Shown: positions 38,619 through 45,993 of the stretch, piece after piece
Numbering within the stretch: position 1 is the first letter of the stretch
How the letters are laid out: every line of letters begins with the position of its first letter
Source of the DNA: Roseicella frigidaeris
GTDB lineage: Bacteria > Pseudomonadota > Alphaproteobacteria > Acetobacterales > Acetobacteraceae
Direction of reading: 5' to 3'
NCBI RefSeq assembly: GCF_003258945.1
Contig: NZ_QLIX01000011.1
Span: forward strand, 1 to 64,000
DNA length: 64,000 bases
Program-made: the position numbers and the translations under genes
The notes under the pieces: generated by a model
Database searches by the model: none
The model's input: only the letters and a program-made list of their open reading frames with translations
What the model was told of the DNA's origin: nothing

Positions 38619-40288
38619 ACGCCCCCGTTCCACCGACCCCGCCAGGGGGAGCGAGCCTGGCCGTCTCGGCGGCGCCGACCCGCGACCATGACGAGGAGAA
38701 TTTTCCCACCGCCTCGCGGCTGCTCGCCCGGCCGGTGCGGGCCCAGGTCATGGCCTTCTACCGCTTCGTCCGGGTGGCCGACGATATCGGCGACAGCCCC
38801 GACCTCGCGCCCGAGGAGAAGCTGCGCCGCCTGGATGCGATGGAGCTTGCGCTCGACGACCCGGGCACCGCGCTGCCCGAGGCCGCCGCGCTGCACCGCA
38901 CCGGCACCGGCGTGGAGGAGGCGCGGCGCATGCTCTCCGCCTTCCGCCAGGATGCGGTGAAGCGGCGCTACGCGGATTGGGAGGAGCTGGTCGATTATTG
39001 CCGCCGCTCGGCCGATCCGGTCGGGCGGATGCTGCTGCGGCTGCATGGCGATGGCGGCAACGCCCCGGCCGAGGCAGCCGCCGATGCGCTCTGCACCGCG
39101 CTGCAGGTCCTGAACCACCTGCAGGACCTGGTGCCGGACCGCCGCAGCCTCGATCGCATCTACCTGCCGCAATCCTGGATGGCGCTCGCCGGCGGCGAGG
39201 AGGCCTTCTTCGACCCGGCCAATGCGGCGCGGCGGCGCGCGGTGTTGGACGCCGCGCTCGACCGGGTGGAGGAGCAGCTCGACCGCGCCGCCATCCTGCC
39301 GCGGCTGCTGCGCGCGCGCCGCCTCGCCCTCCAGAGCGGCATGACCATCCGCTGCGCCCGCCGGCTGCTGGCGCGGCTGCGGCGCGGCGACCCGGTCGCG
39401 GGCCGCATCGCCCTCTCGAAGGCGGATTTCGCCGGGGCGCTGGCCGGAGCCCTGCGCGGCGGCCCGCGCGATGCGGCGGTGGTCGCCGGCCGCGTCTCCC
39501 GCGCCGGCTCCTCCTTCGCCCGCGGCATGGCGGCGCTGCGCGGCGAGCGGCGGCGCGCCCTCTGGGCCGTCTACGCCTTCTGCCGGGCGGTGGACGACAT
39601 CGCCGACGGCGCCATGCCGGAGGCGGAGAAGCGCCGCTTCCTGGCGGATTGGCGGGGCAAGCTGCAGCGGCCGGACTGCATCCTCTCGCGCGAGCTGGCC
39701 TGGGCGCGCGCCGCCTATGGCGTGCCGCTCGCCGAATGCGAGGCGATGATCGCCGGCATGGAGACCGACAGCACCGAGCGGCTGCGGCTGGCGACCGAGG
39801 CCGAGCTCGACCTCTATTGCCGCCGCGTCGCCGGCAGCGTCGGGGCGATGAGCGTGCGCATCTTCGGCGCGCCGGAGGCCGAGGGCTTCGGCCTCGATCT
39901 CGGCCACACCTTCCAGCTCACCAACATCCTGCGCGACGTGGACGAGGATGCGCTGCGCGAGCGCGTCTACGTCCCGCGCGACCTGCTGGCGGCCGAGGGC
40001 ATCCCGGAGGGGCCGGCGCGGGAGATCGTCGCGCATCCCCGCTTCGCCGCCATCTGCGCCCGGCTCGGCGAGCGGGCCGAGGCCGGCTTCGCCCGCGCCC
40101 GGCGGGAGATCGCCCGCTTCGACCGCCAGGCGCTGCTGCCGGCGGCGGTGATGATGTGGGGCTATGGCCGGCTGCTGGACCGCATGCGGGCGCGCGGCTG
40201 GGCCGGCGAGAGGCCGCGGCCGCGCCTCGGCACGGGCGAGAAGCTGCGCATGGCCTGGATGGCGCTCGGCTTCGGGCGGGCGGCATGA
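38615..40288 (+). CDS. hpnC-hpnD: HpnC-HpnD fusion: bifunctional squalene-pathway synthase
   Basis: One open frame of 557 aa encodes two squalene/phytoene-synthase-type domains. Residues about 22-285 match HpnC (hydroxysqualene synthase): ENFPTASRLL, first Asp-rich box DDIGD (56-60), YADWEELVDYCRRSADPVGR, and second box LNHLQDLVPD. Residues about 292-545 match HpnD (presqualene diphosphate synthase): GSSFARGMAALRGERR, DDIAD (327-331), and TNILRDVDEDALRERVYVP. HpnD condenses two farnesyl diphosphates and HpnC turns the product into hydroxysqualene. No stop codon or frame change separates them, and the domain join (39465-39490) is short. These are normally separate genes. hpnE follows. Confidence 0.93.
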   Translation: MNAPVPPTPPGGASLAVSAAPTRDHDEENFPTASRLLARPVRAQVMAFYRFVRVADDIGDSPDLAPEEKLRRLDAMELALDDPGTALPEAAALHRTGTGVEEARRMLSAFRQDAVKRRYADWEELVDYCRRSADPVGRMLLRLHGDGGNAPAEAAADALCTALQVLNHLQDLVPDRRSLDRIYLPQSWMALAGGEEAFFDPANAARRRAVLDAALDRVEEQLDRAAILPRLLRARRLALQSGMTIRCARRLLARLRRGDPVAGRIALSKADFAGALAGALRGGPRDAAVVAGRVSRAGSSFARGMAALRGERRRALWAVYAFCRAVDDIADGAMPEAEKRRFLADWRGKLQRPDCILSRELAWARAAYGVPLAECEAMIAGMETDSTERLRLATEAELDLYCRRVAGSVGAMSVRIFGAPEAEGFGLDLGHTFQLTNILRDVDEDALRERVYVPRDLLAAEGIPEGPAREIVAHPRFAAICARLGERAEAGFARARREIARFDRQALLPAAVMMWGYGRLLDRMRARGWAGERPRPRLGTGEKLRMAWMALGFGRAA

Positions 40289-40325
40289 CGGCGGCCCTGT
40301 CCGCCGGGACGCCCGCCGCCGCGCC

Positions 40326-41558
40326 ATGACCATCCATGTGATCGGCGCCGGCGTCGCGGGCCTCGCCGCGGCGCTGGCGCTGGCCGAGGCCGGCCGTTCG
40401 GTCGCCCTGCACGAGGCGGCGCCGGTCGCCGGCGGCCGCTGCCGCGCCCTGCCGGATGGCAGCGACAACGGCACCCATGCGCTGCTCGGCGCCAACCAGG
40501 CGGCGCTCGGCTTCCTCGCCCGCATCGGCGCGCGGGAGGGCTGGGTGGAGCCGGAGCCGGCGGGGCTGCCGGTGCTCGACCTGCGCGACGGCCGCGCCTT
40601 CCGCGTCGCCCTCTCGCCGCTCGCCTGGGGCAACCCGGCGCTGCGCCCGCCCGGCCTCTCCGCCGGGGCGCTGCTGGCGCTGGCCCGCCTCGCCCTGCCG
40701 GGGCGGGACCGGGCGGTCGGGCCGGCCATGGCGGCCCATCCGGAATTCCATCGCGGCTTCGTCGATCCCCTGGTCATCGCGGCGCTGAACACGCCGAGCG
40801 GGGAGGCCTCGGCGCGCCGGCTCGGCGCCGTGCTGCGCCGCCTCGGCGGGCGGGGGGCGACGCGGCTGCTGGTGGCGCGCGCGGGGCTGGGGCCGGACCT
40901 GGTGGCGCCGGCGCTGGCGGCGCTCGCCCGCCGCGGCGCGACCATCCGCTTCGGCGCCCGGCTGCGCCGGCTGGAGAGCGCCGGCGGCCGGGTGGTGGGG
41001 CTCGATTTCGGCGAGGACGCCGTCGCCCTCGGCCCGGGGGAGGCGGCGGTGCTGGCGACGCCGCCCTGGGAATCGCAGCGCCTGCTGCCGCATCTCGAGA
41101 CGCCGGCGGCGCATGCGCCGATCGTCAACCTGCATTTCGCCCATCCCAATCCGGGCCCGGTGCGCTTCCTCGGCCTGCTGGAGGCGCTCTGCCAATGGGT
41201 GCTGGTGCGGCCGGCGGGCGTCAGCGTCACGGTCAGCGCCGGCGACGCGGCGGTGCGCGAGGAGGCGGCGACGCTCGGCCCGCGCGCCTGGGCCGAGCTG
41301 CGCCGGGCGGCGCTCGCCTTCGGCCTGGCCGGCGACTGGCCGGAGGCGCCGCCGCCCTGCCGGGTGGTGAAGGAGCGCCGGGCGACGCCGCGCCACACCC
41401 CCGGCCCGGCGCTGCGCCCGCCGCGCCTGCCGCTCGGCAACCTCGCCTTGGCCGGCGACTGGACCGATCCGCTGCTGCCGGCGACCATCGAGGCGGCGAC
41501 CCGCAGCGGCGAGGCGGCGGCGCGGGCGCTGCTGGCGGCGGGCCAGGGCGATGGCTGA
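40326..41558 (+). CDS. hpnE: Hydroxysqualene dehydroxylase HpnE
   Basis: This FAD-dependent amine-oxidase-family protein has 410 aa. It reduces hydroxysqualene to squalene, the third step after HpnD and HpnC. The FAD motif is IHVIGAGVAGLAAALALAEAG, followed by VAGGRCRAL. The HpnE-typical DNGTHALLGANQAALGFL and C-terminal LALAGDWTDPLLPATIEAATRSG are present. It follows the HpnC-HpnD fusion by 37 nt and overlaps the aldehyde dehydrogenase by 8 nt. No squalene-hopene cyclase gene is near. Confidence 0.93.
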   Translation: MTIHVIGAGVAGLAAALALAEAGRSVALHEAAPVAGGRCRALPDGSDNGTHALLGANQAALGFLARIGAREGWVEPEPAGLPVLDLRDGRAFRVALSPLAWGNPALRPPGLSAGALLALARLALPGRDRAVGPAMAAHPEFHRGFVDPLVIAALNTPSGEASARRLGAVLRRLGGRGATRLLVARAGLGPDLVAPALAALARRGATIRFGARLRRLESAGGRVVGLDFGEDAVALGPGEAAVLATPPWESQRLLPHLETPAAHAPIVNLHFAHPNPGPVRFLGLLEALCQWVLVRPAGVSVTVSAGDAAVREEAATLGPRAWAELRRAALAFGLAGDWPEAPPPCRVVKERRATPRHTPGPALRPPRLPLGNLALAGDWTDPLLPATIEAATRSGEAAARALLAAGQGDG

Positions 41559-42912
41559 TCCGGCCGGGGAGGGGGACCCCGCCGCCGCGCTGGCGGCCCT
41601 GCGGGCGGCCGAGGCGCGGGACGGGGCGTTGCCCCTGGCGCGCCGGCAGGCGCTGCTGCGCGTCCTGGCGGCGCTGCTGCTGCGCCGCGCCGAGGCCGTG
41701 GCGGAGGCCGTCGATGCCGATTTCGGCGGCCGCTCCACCGAGGAGACGCTGCTCGCCGAGGTGAAGCTGGTGGTCGATGCCGCCCGCCACGCCGCGGCGC
41801 GGCTGCCGCGCTGGGCCCGGCCGCGCCGGGCCGGCGTGCCCTTGCCCTTCTGGCCCGCCCGCGCCCGGGTCGAGCCGGTGCCGAAGGGCGTCGTCGGCAT
41901 CATGGCGCCCTGGAACTACCCGGTGCAGCTCGCCCTCTGGCCGGCGGTCGATGCCTTCGCCGCCGGCAACCGGGTGGCGATCAAGCCCTCCGAGGCGGCG
42001 CCGCGGACCGCCGCGCTGCTCGCCGCGCTGCTCGCCGAGGCCTGGGGCGGGGAGATCGTTCAGGTGGTGCAGGGCGGGCCGGCGGTGGCGGCGGCCTTCG
42101 CGGCGCAGCCCTGGGACCATCTGGTCTTCACCGGCGGCACCGAGACGGGCCGGCGGGTGATGCGGGCGGCGGCCGAGGCCCTGGTGCCGCTGACCCTGGA
42201 GCTGGGCGGCAAATGCCCGGCCCTGGTGCTGCCCGGCGCCGATCTCGCCCTGGCGGCGCGCGCCATCCTGGCCGGCAAGCAGGTGAATGCCGGGCAGACC
42301 TGCATCGCCCCGGACACCGTCCTGCTCGTCGGCCACGCGGCCGCCGATTTCATCGCCGCCTGCCGGGCGAGCGGCCTCGGCGCGGCCGAGACGGCGCTGG
42401 TGAACGACCGCCAGGCGGCGCGCCTCGCCGCGCTGCTGGAGGGGGCGGCGCTGGTGCCGCTGGCGCCGGACGGGCCGGGCCGGCGGCGCGGCCTCGCCCT
42501 GGCCGAGGCGCCGCCCGGGCATCCGCTGCACCGGGAGGAGATCTTCGGCCCGGCGCTCGCCTTGCAGCCCGTGCCGGACTTGGCCGCCGGCATCGCCTGG
42601 ATTGCCGCCCGGCCGCGGCCGCTCGCCATCTACCTCTTCGGCGCCACGCGGGCGGAGGAAGCGGCGGTGGCCGCCGGCACGCGGAGCGGCGCCATCGTCG
42701 CCAACCGCTGCCTGGAATACGCCGCCTTCCCCGACCTGCCCTTCGGCGGCAGCGGCGCCTCCGGCTTCGGCCGGCGCAACGGCGAGGCGGGGTTCCGCGA
42801 GTTCAGCCTGCTGCGCAGCCGCGTCGCGCATGGGCGCTGGAGCCTGGCGCGGCTGCTCGACCCGCCGCGCGGCGCGCGGGCGCGCCGGCTGGTGCGCCAG
42901 GTCCTGCGCTGA
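41551..42912 (+). CDS. Aldehyde dehydrogenase (carotenoid aldehyde type, inferred)
   Basis: This NAD(P)-dependent enzyme has 453 aa and resembles coniferyl-aldehyde-dehydrogenase-like/ALDH3 members. Conserved parts are VGIMAPWNYPVQLALWP, FTGGTETGRRVM, the base Glu in LTLELGGKCP and the nucleophile Cys in NAGQTCIAPD. In C30 pathways an aldehyde dehydrogenase makes the diapocarotenoic acid that is then glycosylated; operon position supports that role. The C-terminal tail (ARLLDPPRGARARRLVRQVL) is basic and may touch the membrane. The gene ends at a hairpin, so it is probably the last of the core operon. Confidence 0.88.
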   Translation: MADPAGEGDPAAALAALRAAEARDGALPLARRQALLRVLAALLLRRAEAVAEAVDADFGGRSTEETLLAEVKLVVDAARHAAARLPRWARPRRAGVPLPFWPARARVEPVPKGVVGIMAPWNYPVQLALWPAVDAFAAGNRVAIKPSEAAPRTAALLAALLAEAWGGEIVQVVQGGPAVAAAFAAQPWDHLVFTGGTETGRRVMRAAAEALVPLTLELGGKCPALVLPGADLALAARAILAGKQVNAGQTCIAPDTVLLVGHAAADFIAACRASGLGAAETALVNDRQAARLAALLEGAALVPLAPDGPGRRRGLALAEAPPGHPLHREEIFGPALALQPVPDLAAGIAWIAARPRPLAIYLFGATRAEEAAVAAGTRSGAIVANRCLEYAAFPDLPFGGSGASGFGRRNGEAGFREFSLLRSRVAHGRWSLARLLDPPRGARARRLVRQVLR

Positions 42913-42936
42913 GCCCCGCCCCGCGGCAGGCGGGGC
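42913..42936 (+). terminator. Hairpin after the carotenoid operon
   Basis: GCCCCGCC (42913-42920) and GGCGGGGC (42929-42936) form an 8-bp stem directly after the stop codon. There is no T-run. Confidence 0.45.
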
Positions 42937-43019
42937 AGGCCTTCCGGGCGGCGGCGGCGGGCCGATGCCGAACCGGACCGGAGGGGCGGCGTTCTGCTGC
43001 CGACCCCCACGGAGCCCGC

Positions 43020-44156
43020 ATGACCCATCCCCGCCTCTCGCGTCGCGGCACGCTGCTCGGCGCCCTCGCCCTCGCCGGCTGCCAGACCACCGCCATGGAC
43101 CTCTCCGGCACCGGGACGGTCGCCGGCGCCAGCAGCGGCGCCGGCAAGCCCGCCGCCCTGCTCTCGGCCAACACGGCCGATCCGGCGATGGGGCAGGTGT
43201 TGCAGGCCTTCATCGATCTCGGCGCCAAGCCGGTCTCCACCCTCTCCGTCGAGCAGGCGCGGCGGCAGCCGAGCATGGCCGACGCGGCGCGCCGGGTGAT
43301 GCAGCAGCAGGGCCTGCCGACCACGCCGCGGCCGGTGGCCCAGGTGCTCGACCTGATGATCCCGGGGCCCCGGGGCCGCATCCCGGCGCGGCTCTACAAC
43401 CCGGGCGGCGGCAATGCCCGCCTGCCCCTCATCCTCTACTGGCATGGCGGCGGCTGGGTGATCGCCGACCTCGACACCTATGACGCCTCGGCCCGGGCGC
43501 TGGCCGCCGAGACCGGCGCCATCGTGCTCTCCTGCCACTACCGCCAGGCGCCGGAGCACAAATTCCCCGCCGCGCATGACGATGCGCTGGCCGCCTATGC
43601 CTGGGCGGTCGGCCATGCCGAGCGGCTCGGCGCCGACCGCCACCGGGTCGCGCTGGCCGGCGAGAGCGCCGGCGGCAACCTCGCCCTCGCCACCGCGCTC
43701 GGCGCCCGCGACCAGCGCATGCCGATGCCGGCACACATGCTGCTGGTCTATCCCGTGGCCGGCACCGATACCCGCACGCCCTCCTATCTCGAGAATACCG
43801 CCGCCATCCCGCTCGGCCGCGACGACGTGCTGTGGTTCGTGGACAAGCTGACGCGCTCGCCGCTCGACCTGCAGGACCCGCGGCTCGACGTCATCGGCAA
43901 GGCCGATCTGCGCGGCCTGCCGCCGGCGACGATCCTCAATGCCGGGATCGACCCGCTGCGCTCGGATGGCGAGAGGCTGGCGCAGGCGCTGCGAGCGGCC
44001 GGCGTGGCGGCGGAGCAGCGTACCTGGGCCGGGGCGACGCATGAGTTCTTCGGCCTCGCCGCCGTGGTGCCGGATGCGGCCGAGGCGCAGCGCCTCGCCG
44101 CCACGCGGCTGCGCGGCGCGCTCGGCCTCGGCGCGGTGCCGCTGGCCGGGTCGTAG
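43020..44156 (+). CDS. Alpha/beta hydrolase of the HSL esterase family, lipoprotein-type
   Basis: This esterase/lipase-like protein has 378 aa. The oxyanion motif is YWHGGGWVIADLD, the nucleophile elbow GESAGGNLAL, and the remaining triad residues lie near GIDPLRSDGE and ATHEFFG. The N-terminus SRRGTLLGALALAGC combines a twin-arginine-like leader with a lipobox cysteine, so it should be exported and lipidated. A GGAG site precedes the ATG. It might act on the acylated glycosyl carotenoid or be unrelated; a hairpin and a 107-nt gap separate it from the operon. Confidence 0.85.
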   Translation: MTHPRLSRRGTLLGALALAGCQTTAMDLSGTGTVAGASSGAGKPAALLSANTADPAMGQVLQAFIDLGAKPVSTLSVEQARRQPSMADAARRVMQQQGLPTTPRPVAQVLDLMIPGPRGRIPARLYNPGGGNARLPLILYWHGGGWVIADLDTYDASARALAAETGAIVLSCHYRQAPEHKFPAAHDDALAAYAWAVGHAERLGADRHRVALAGESAGGNLALATALGARDQRMPMPAHMLLVYPVAGTDTRTPSYLENTAAIPLGRDDVLWFVDKLTRSPLDLQDPRLDVIGKADLRGLPPATILNAGIDPLRSDGERLAQALRAAGVAAEQRTWAGATHEFFGLAAVVPDAAEAQRLAATRLRGALGLGAVPLAGS

Positions 44157-44160
44157 AGAG

Positions 44161-44184
44161 CCCCGCGACGGCGCTGCAGCGGGG
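44161..44184 (+). terminator. Hairpin after the esterase gene
   Basis: CCCCGC and GCGGGG (44161-44166 and 44179-44184) pair around a 12-nt loop, 4 nt past the stop codon. Confidence 0.4.
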
Positions 44185-44203
44185 CCGCGCGGCAGACCGG
44201 CGA

Positions 44204-44449
44204 TCAGGCCGCGACGCAGCCCTGCGGCTTGACCTTGCGCTCGGTGCTGGCGGGGAATTTTGCCAGGCGGTCGGCCGGGCGCACCGGCCGCCGCACCAGT
44301 TCGCCGGCGCAATTCGGGCAGCGGCCCCGCAGCACGCCCTCGGCGCAGGTGGCGCAGAAGGTGCACTCGAAGGAGCAGATGCGCGCCGCGGGGCTCGCGG
44401 GCGGCAGGTCCGTGCCGCAGCATTCGCAGCAGGGGCGGAGTTCCAGCAA
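44204..44449 (-). CDS. DUF1272 cysteine-rich small protein
   Basis: The protein has 81 aa. It has LELRPCCECCGTDLPPASPAARICSFECTFCATCAEGVL split over a metal-binding array, then GRCPNCAGELVRRPVRP: nine or more cysteines in CxxC-like pairs, as in DUF1272, whose function is unknown but which surely binds zinc. The start is TTG at 44449: a GGGAGG site lies 7 nt upstream of it, while the nearby ATG is out of frame. The tail KVKPQGC is unusual. Confidence 0.8.
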   Translation of the reverse strand: MLELRPCCECCGTDLPPASPAARICSFECTFCATCAEGVLRGRCPNCAGELVRRPVRPADRLAKFPASTERKVKPQGCVAA

Positions 44450-44542
44450 GGCATGTCCTCCCGATCGGGCCCGCAGCCTCGGCAGCCGCCGGGCCGGGGT
44501 CAAGACGGCGAACCCGCCGCCGCCGGCCGGCGTTGCCCCGGC

Positions 44543-44746
44543 ATGACCGACAGCACCGCGCCGAAACCCACCCGCCCGGGCGAGGCCCCCGACGATCCCG
44601 GCCGCGCCGCGCCCGGCGCCGCCCCGCCCCCCGCCCGGCCCCGTGCCGAGCCCATGGTGGTGACGCCGGCCGAGGATGCGCCCTCGCCCCCCGGCGGCAC
44701 CGGCGCGCCACGCGACCCCGAGGCGCCCATCCCGGAGCCCGGCTAG
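44543..44746 (+). CDS. Small Pro/Ala-rich hypothetical protein
   Basis: A 67-aa frame rich in Pro, Ala and acidic residues (MTDSTAPKPTRPGEAPDDPG...; ends PEAPIPEPG). There is no domain and probably no fixed fold. Coding status is uncertain because GC-rich DNA makes such frames by chance. The TAG stop lies in a CTAGGG sequence next to the palindrome block. Confidence 0.35.
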   Translation: MTDSTAPKPTRPGEAPDDPGRAAPGAAPPPARPRAEPMVVTPAEDAPSPPGGTGAPRDPEAPIPEPG

Positions 44747-44773
44747 GGCGTGAATCGCACGATCGAACATTAG

Positions 44774-44819
44774 CCTAGAGCATGTCCTGCGAACGTCCGT
44801 TCACCTGCAATGCTCTAGG
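44774..44819. repeat. CTAGAGC-family palindromic element, copy D1
   Basis: The outer arms CCTAGAGCAT (44774-44783) and ATGCTCTAGG (44810-44819) are perfect. An inner GAACG-TC-CGTTC hairpin (44791-44802) sits between. The outer arms match other family members; the inside does not. Confidence 0.8.
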
Positions 44820-44832
44820 TGTTTGTTTTTAC

Positions 44833-44882
44833 GAGCATCTTCACCTGTCCGGATGAGGTCATCCGGACAGGATCTGCTCTAG
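44833..44882. repeat. CTAGAGC-family palindromic element, copy D2 (inverted)
   Basis: Read on the reverse strand it is AGAGCAGATC, then a 13-bp arm, a 2-nt loop, the complementary arm and GTGAAGATGCTC. The arms are CCTGTCCGGATGA (44844-44856) and its complement (44859-44871). The layout equals copy A but the stem sequence is completely different and still perfectly paired. Its left half recurs after dnaN. Confidence 0.85.
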
Positions 44883-44947
44883 ACCATGATCCTCGAGCCG
44901 GCGTGAGCGGATCGTGGTCCAATGTCAACGGCATGAATTCTTCATGC
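44882..44947. repeat. Two further hairpins in the same convergent gap
   Basis: GACCATGATCC (44882-44892) pairs with GGATCGTGGTC (44909-44919) with one mismatch. GCATGAA-TTC-TTCATGC (44931-44947) is a perfect 7-bp hairpin. With D1 and D2 the gap 44747-44995 holds four consecutive hairpins and no gene. Confidence 0.65.
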
Positions 44948-44995
44948 ATGCCGAGCGCCCGAATGGGCGCCGCCGCCAGTGCGGCGAAGCGCGGC

Positions 44996-45976
44996 TCAGC
45001 CGGGCCTGCGCGCCTCTCCCTCGGCGAGCAGCCGCACCAGCCCGTGGATGCCGGCGAGCACCGGCGCCGGCTGTTCCAGATGCCGCGCCAGCTCCACCAG
45101 CCCGCCGAGGATCGGGCCGAGCTCCAGCCGGCGCCCGGCCTCCAGATCCTGCAGCATGGAGGTGCGGAAGGCGCCGATGCGGCGCGTGACCACCATCCGC
45201 TCCTCGATGCTCTGCGCGATCGGCAGGCCGATGCGCCCGCCGATCGCTGCCATCTCCCGCATCATCGCCTCGACCAGGCCCAGCACGCCGGGATCCTCCA
45301 GCATGGCCCGCATATCGGCGCGGCAGAGGGCGCTCAGCGGGTTCATGTTGGAATTGCCCCAGAGCTTCAGCCAGACCTCCCGGCGGATATCGGGCACCGC
45401 CTCGGCCGGCACGCCGCCCTGGCGCAGCGCCCCGACGAGCCGCGCCAGCGCCCCGGCATGCCGGCCCGAGGGGTCGCCGTAGAGCATCCGGTCCTCGGTC
45501 ATCAGCCGCACCACGCCGGGCGCTTCCACCAGGGCGCCGACATGCGCGACGCCCCCGAGCACCCGCCCGGCCGGCAGGGCGCGGCCGAGCGCGCCGCCGG
45601 GATCGACGGCCTCCAGCACCAGCCCCTCGGCCGGGCCGCCGAAGCCCTGCAGGAACCACCAGGGCAGGCCGTTCTGGGCGGTGGCGACCAGGGTCTCCGG
45701 GCCGAGCAGGCGGCGGATCAGCGGCAGGGCGGGCGGCAGGTCGTGGCCCTTCAGCGCGAGCAGCAGCAGGTCGGCCGGCGGCAGGTCGGCGGGGTCGTCG
45801 CTGGCCGGCAGGGCGAAGCGCTCGCTCGTCGTGCCCCGGCGCAGGACCAGCCCGTCGCGGCGCAGCGCCGCCAGGGTGGCGCCGCGGGCGAGCGCCGCGA
45901 CCGGCAGGCCGGCCCGCGCCAGCCCCGCCGCCAGCCAGCCGCCCACCGCCCCGAGGCCAAGCACCGTGACGCGCAT
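44996..45976 (-). CDS. 2-dehydropantoate 2-reductase family protein (PanE/ApbA-like)
   Basis: This NADPH-dependent reductase-family protein has 326 aa. The nucleotide motif is VTVLGLGAVGGWLAAGLA. Characteristic stretches are LLALKGHDLPPAL, ATAQNGLPWWFLQGFGG (contains the NG signature) and VWLKLWGNSNMNPLSAL with the catalytic Lys. The family includes ketopantoate reductase of coenzyme A synthesis and several paralogues with other substrates. The longer length and lack of pan genes nearby leave specificity open. Confidence 0.85.
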   Translation of the reverse strand: MRVTVLGLGAVGGWLAAGLARAGLPVAALARGATLAALRRDGLVLRRGTTSERFALPASDDPADLPPADLLLLALKGHDLPPALPLIRRLLGPETLVATAQNGLPWWFLQGFGGPAEGLVLEAVDPGGALGRALPAGRVLGGVAHVGALVEAPGVVRLMTEDRMLYGDPSGRHAGALARLVGALRQGGVPAEAVPDIRREVWLKLWGNSNMNPLSALCRADMRAMLEDPGVLGLVEAMMREMAAIGGRIGLPIAQSIEERMVVTRRIGAFRTSMLQDLEAGRRLELGPILGGLVELARHLEQPAPVLAGIHGLVRLLAEGEARRPG

Positions 45977-45993
45977 CGCGGCCGCTCCGGCGC

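Noticed and set aside
38615-40288. Reading the double synthase as a duplicated phytoene or dehydrosqualene synthase (CrtB/CrtM)
   Set aside because: The two halves match HpnC and HpnD signatures respectively, in that order, and hpnE follows; that trio makes squalene.
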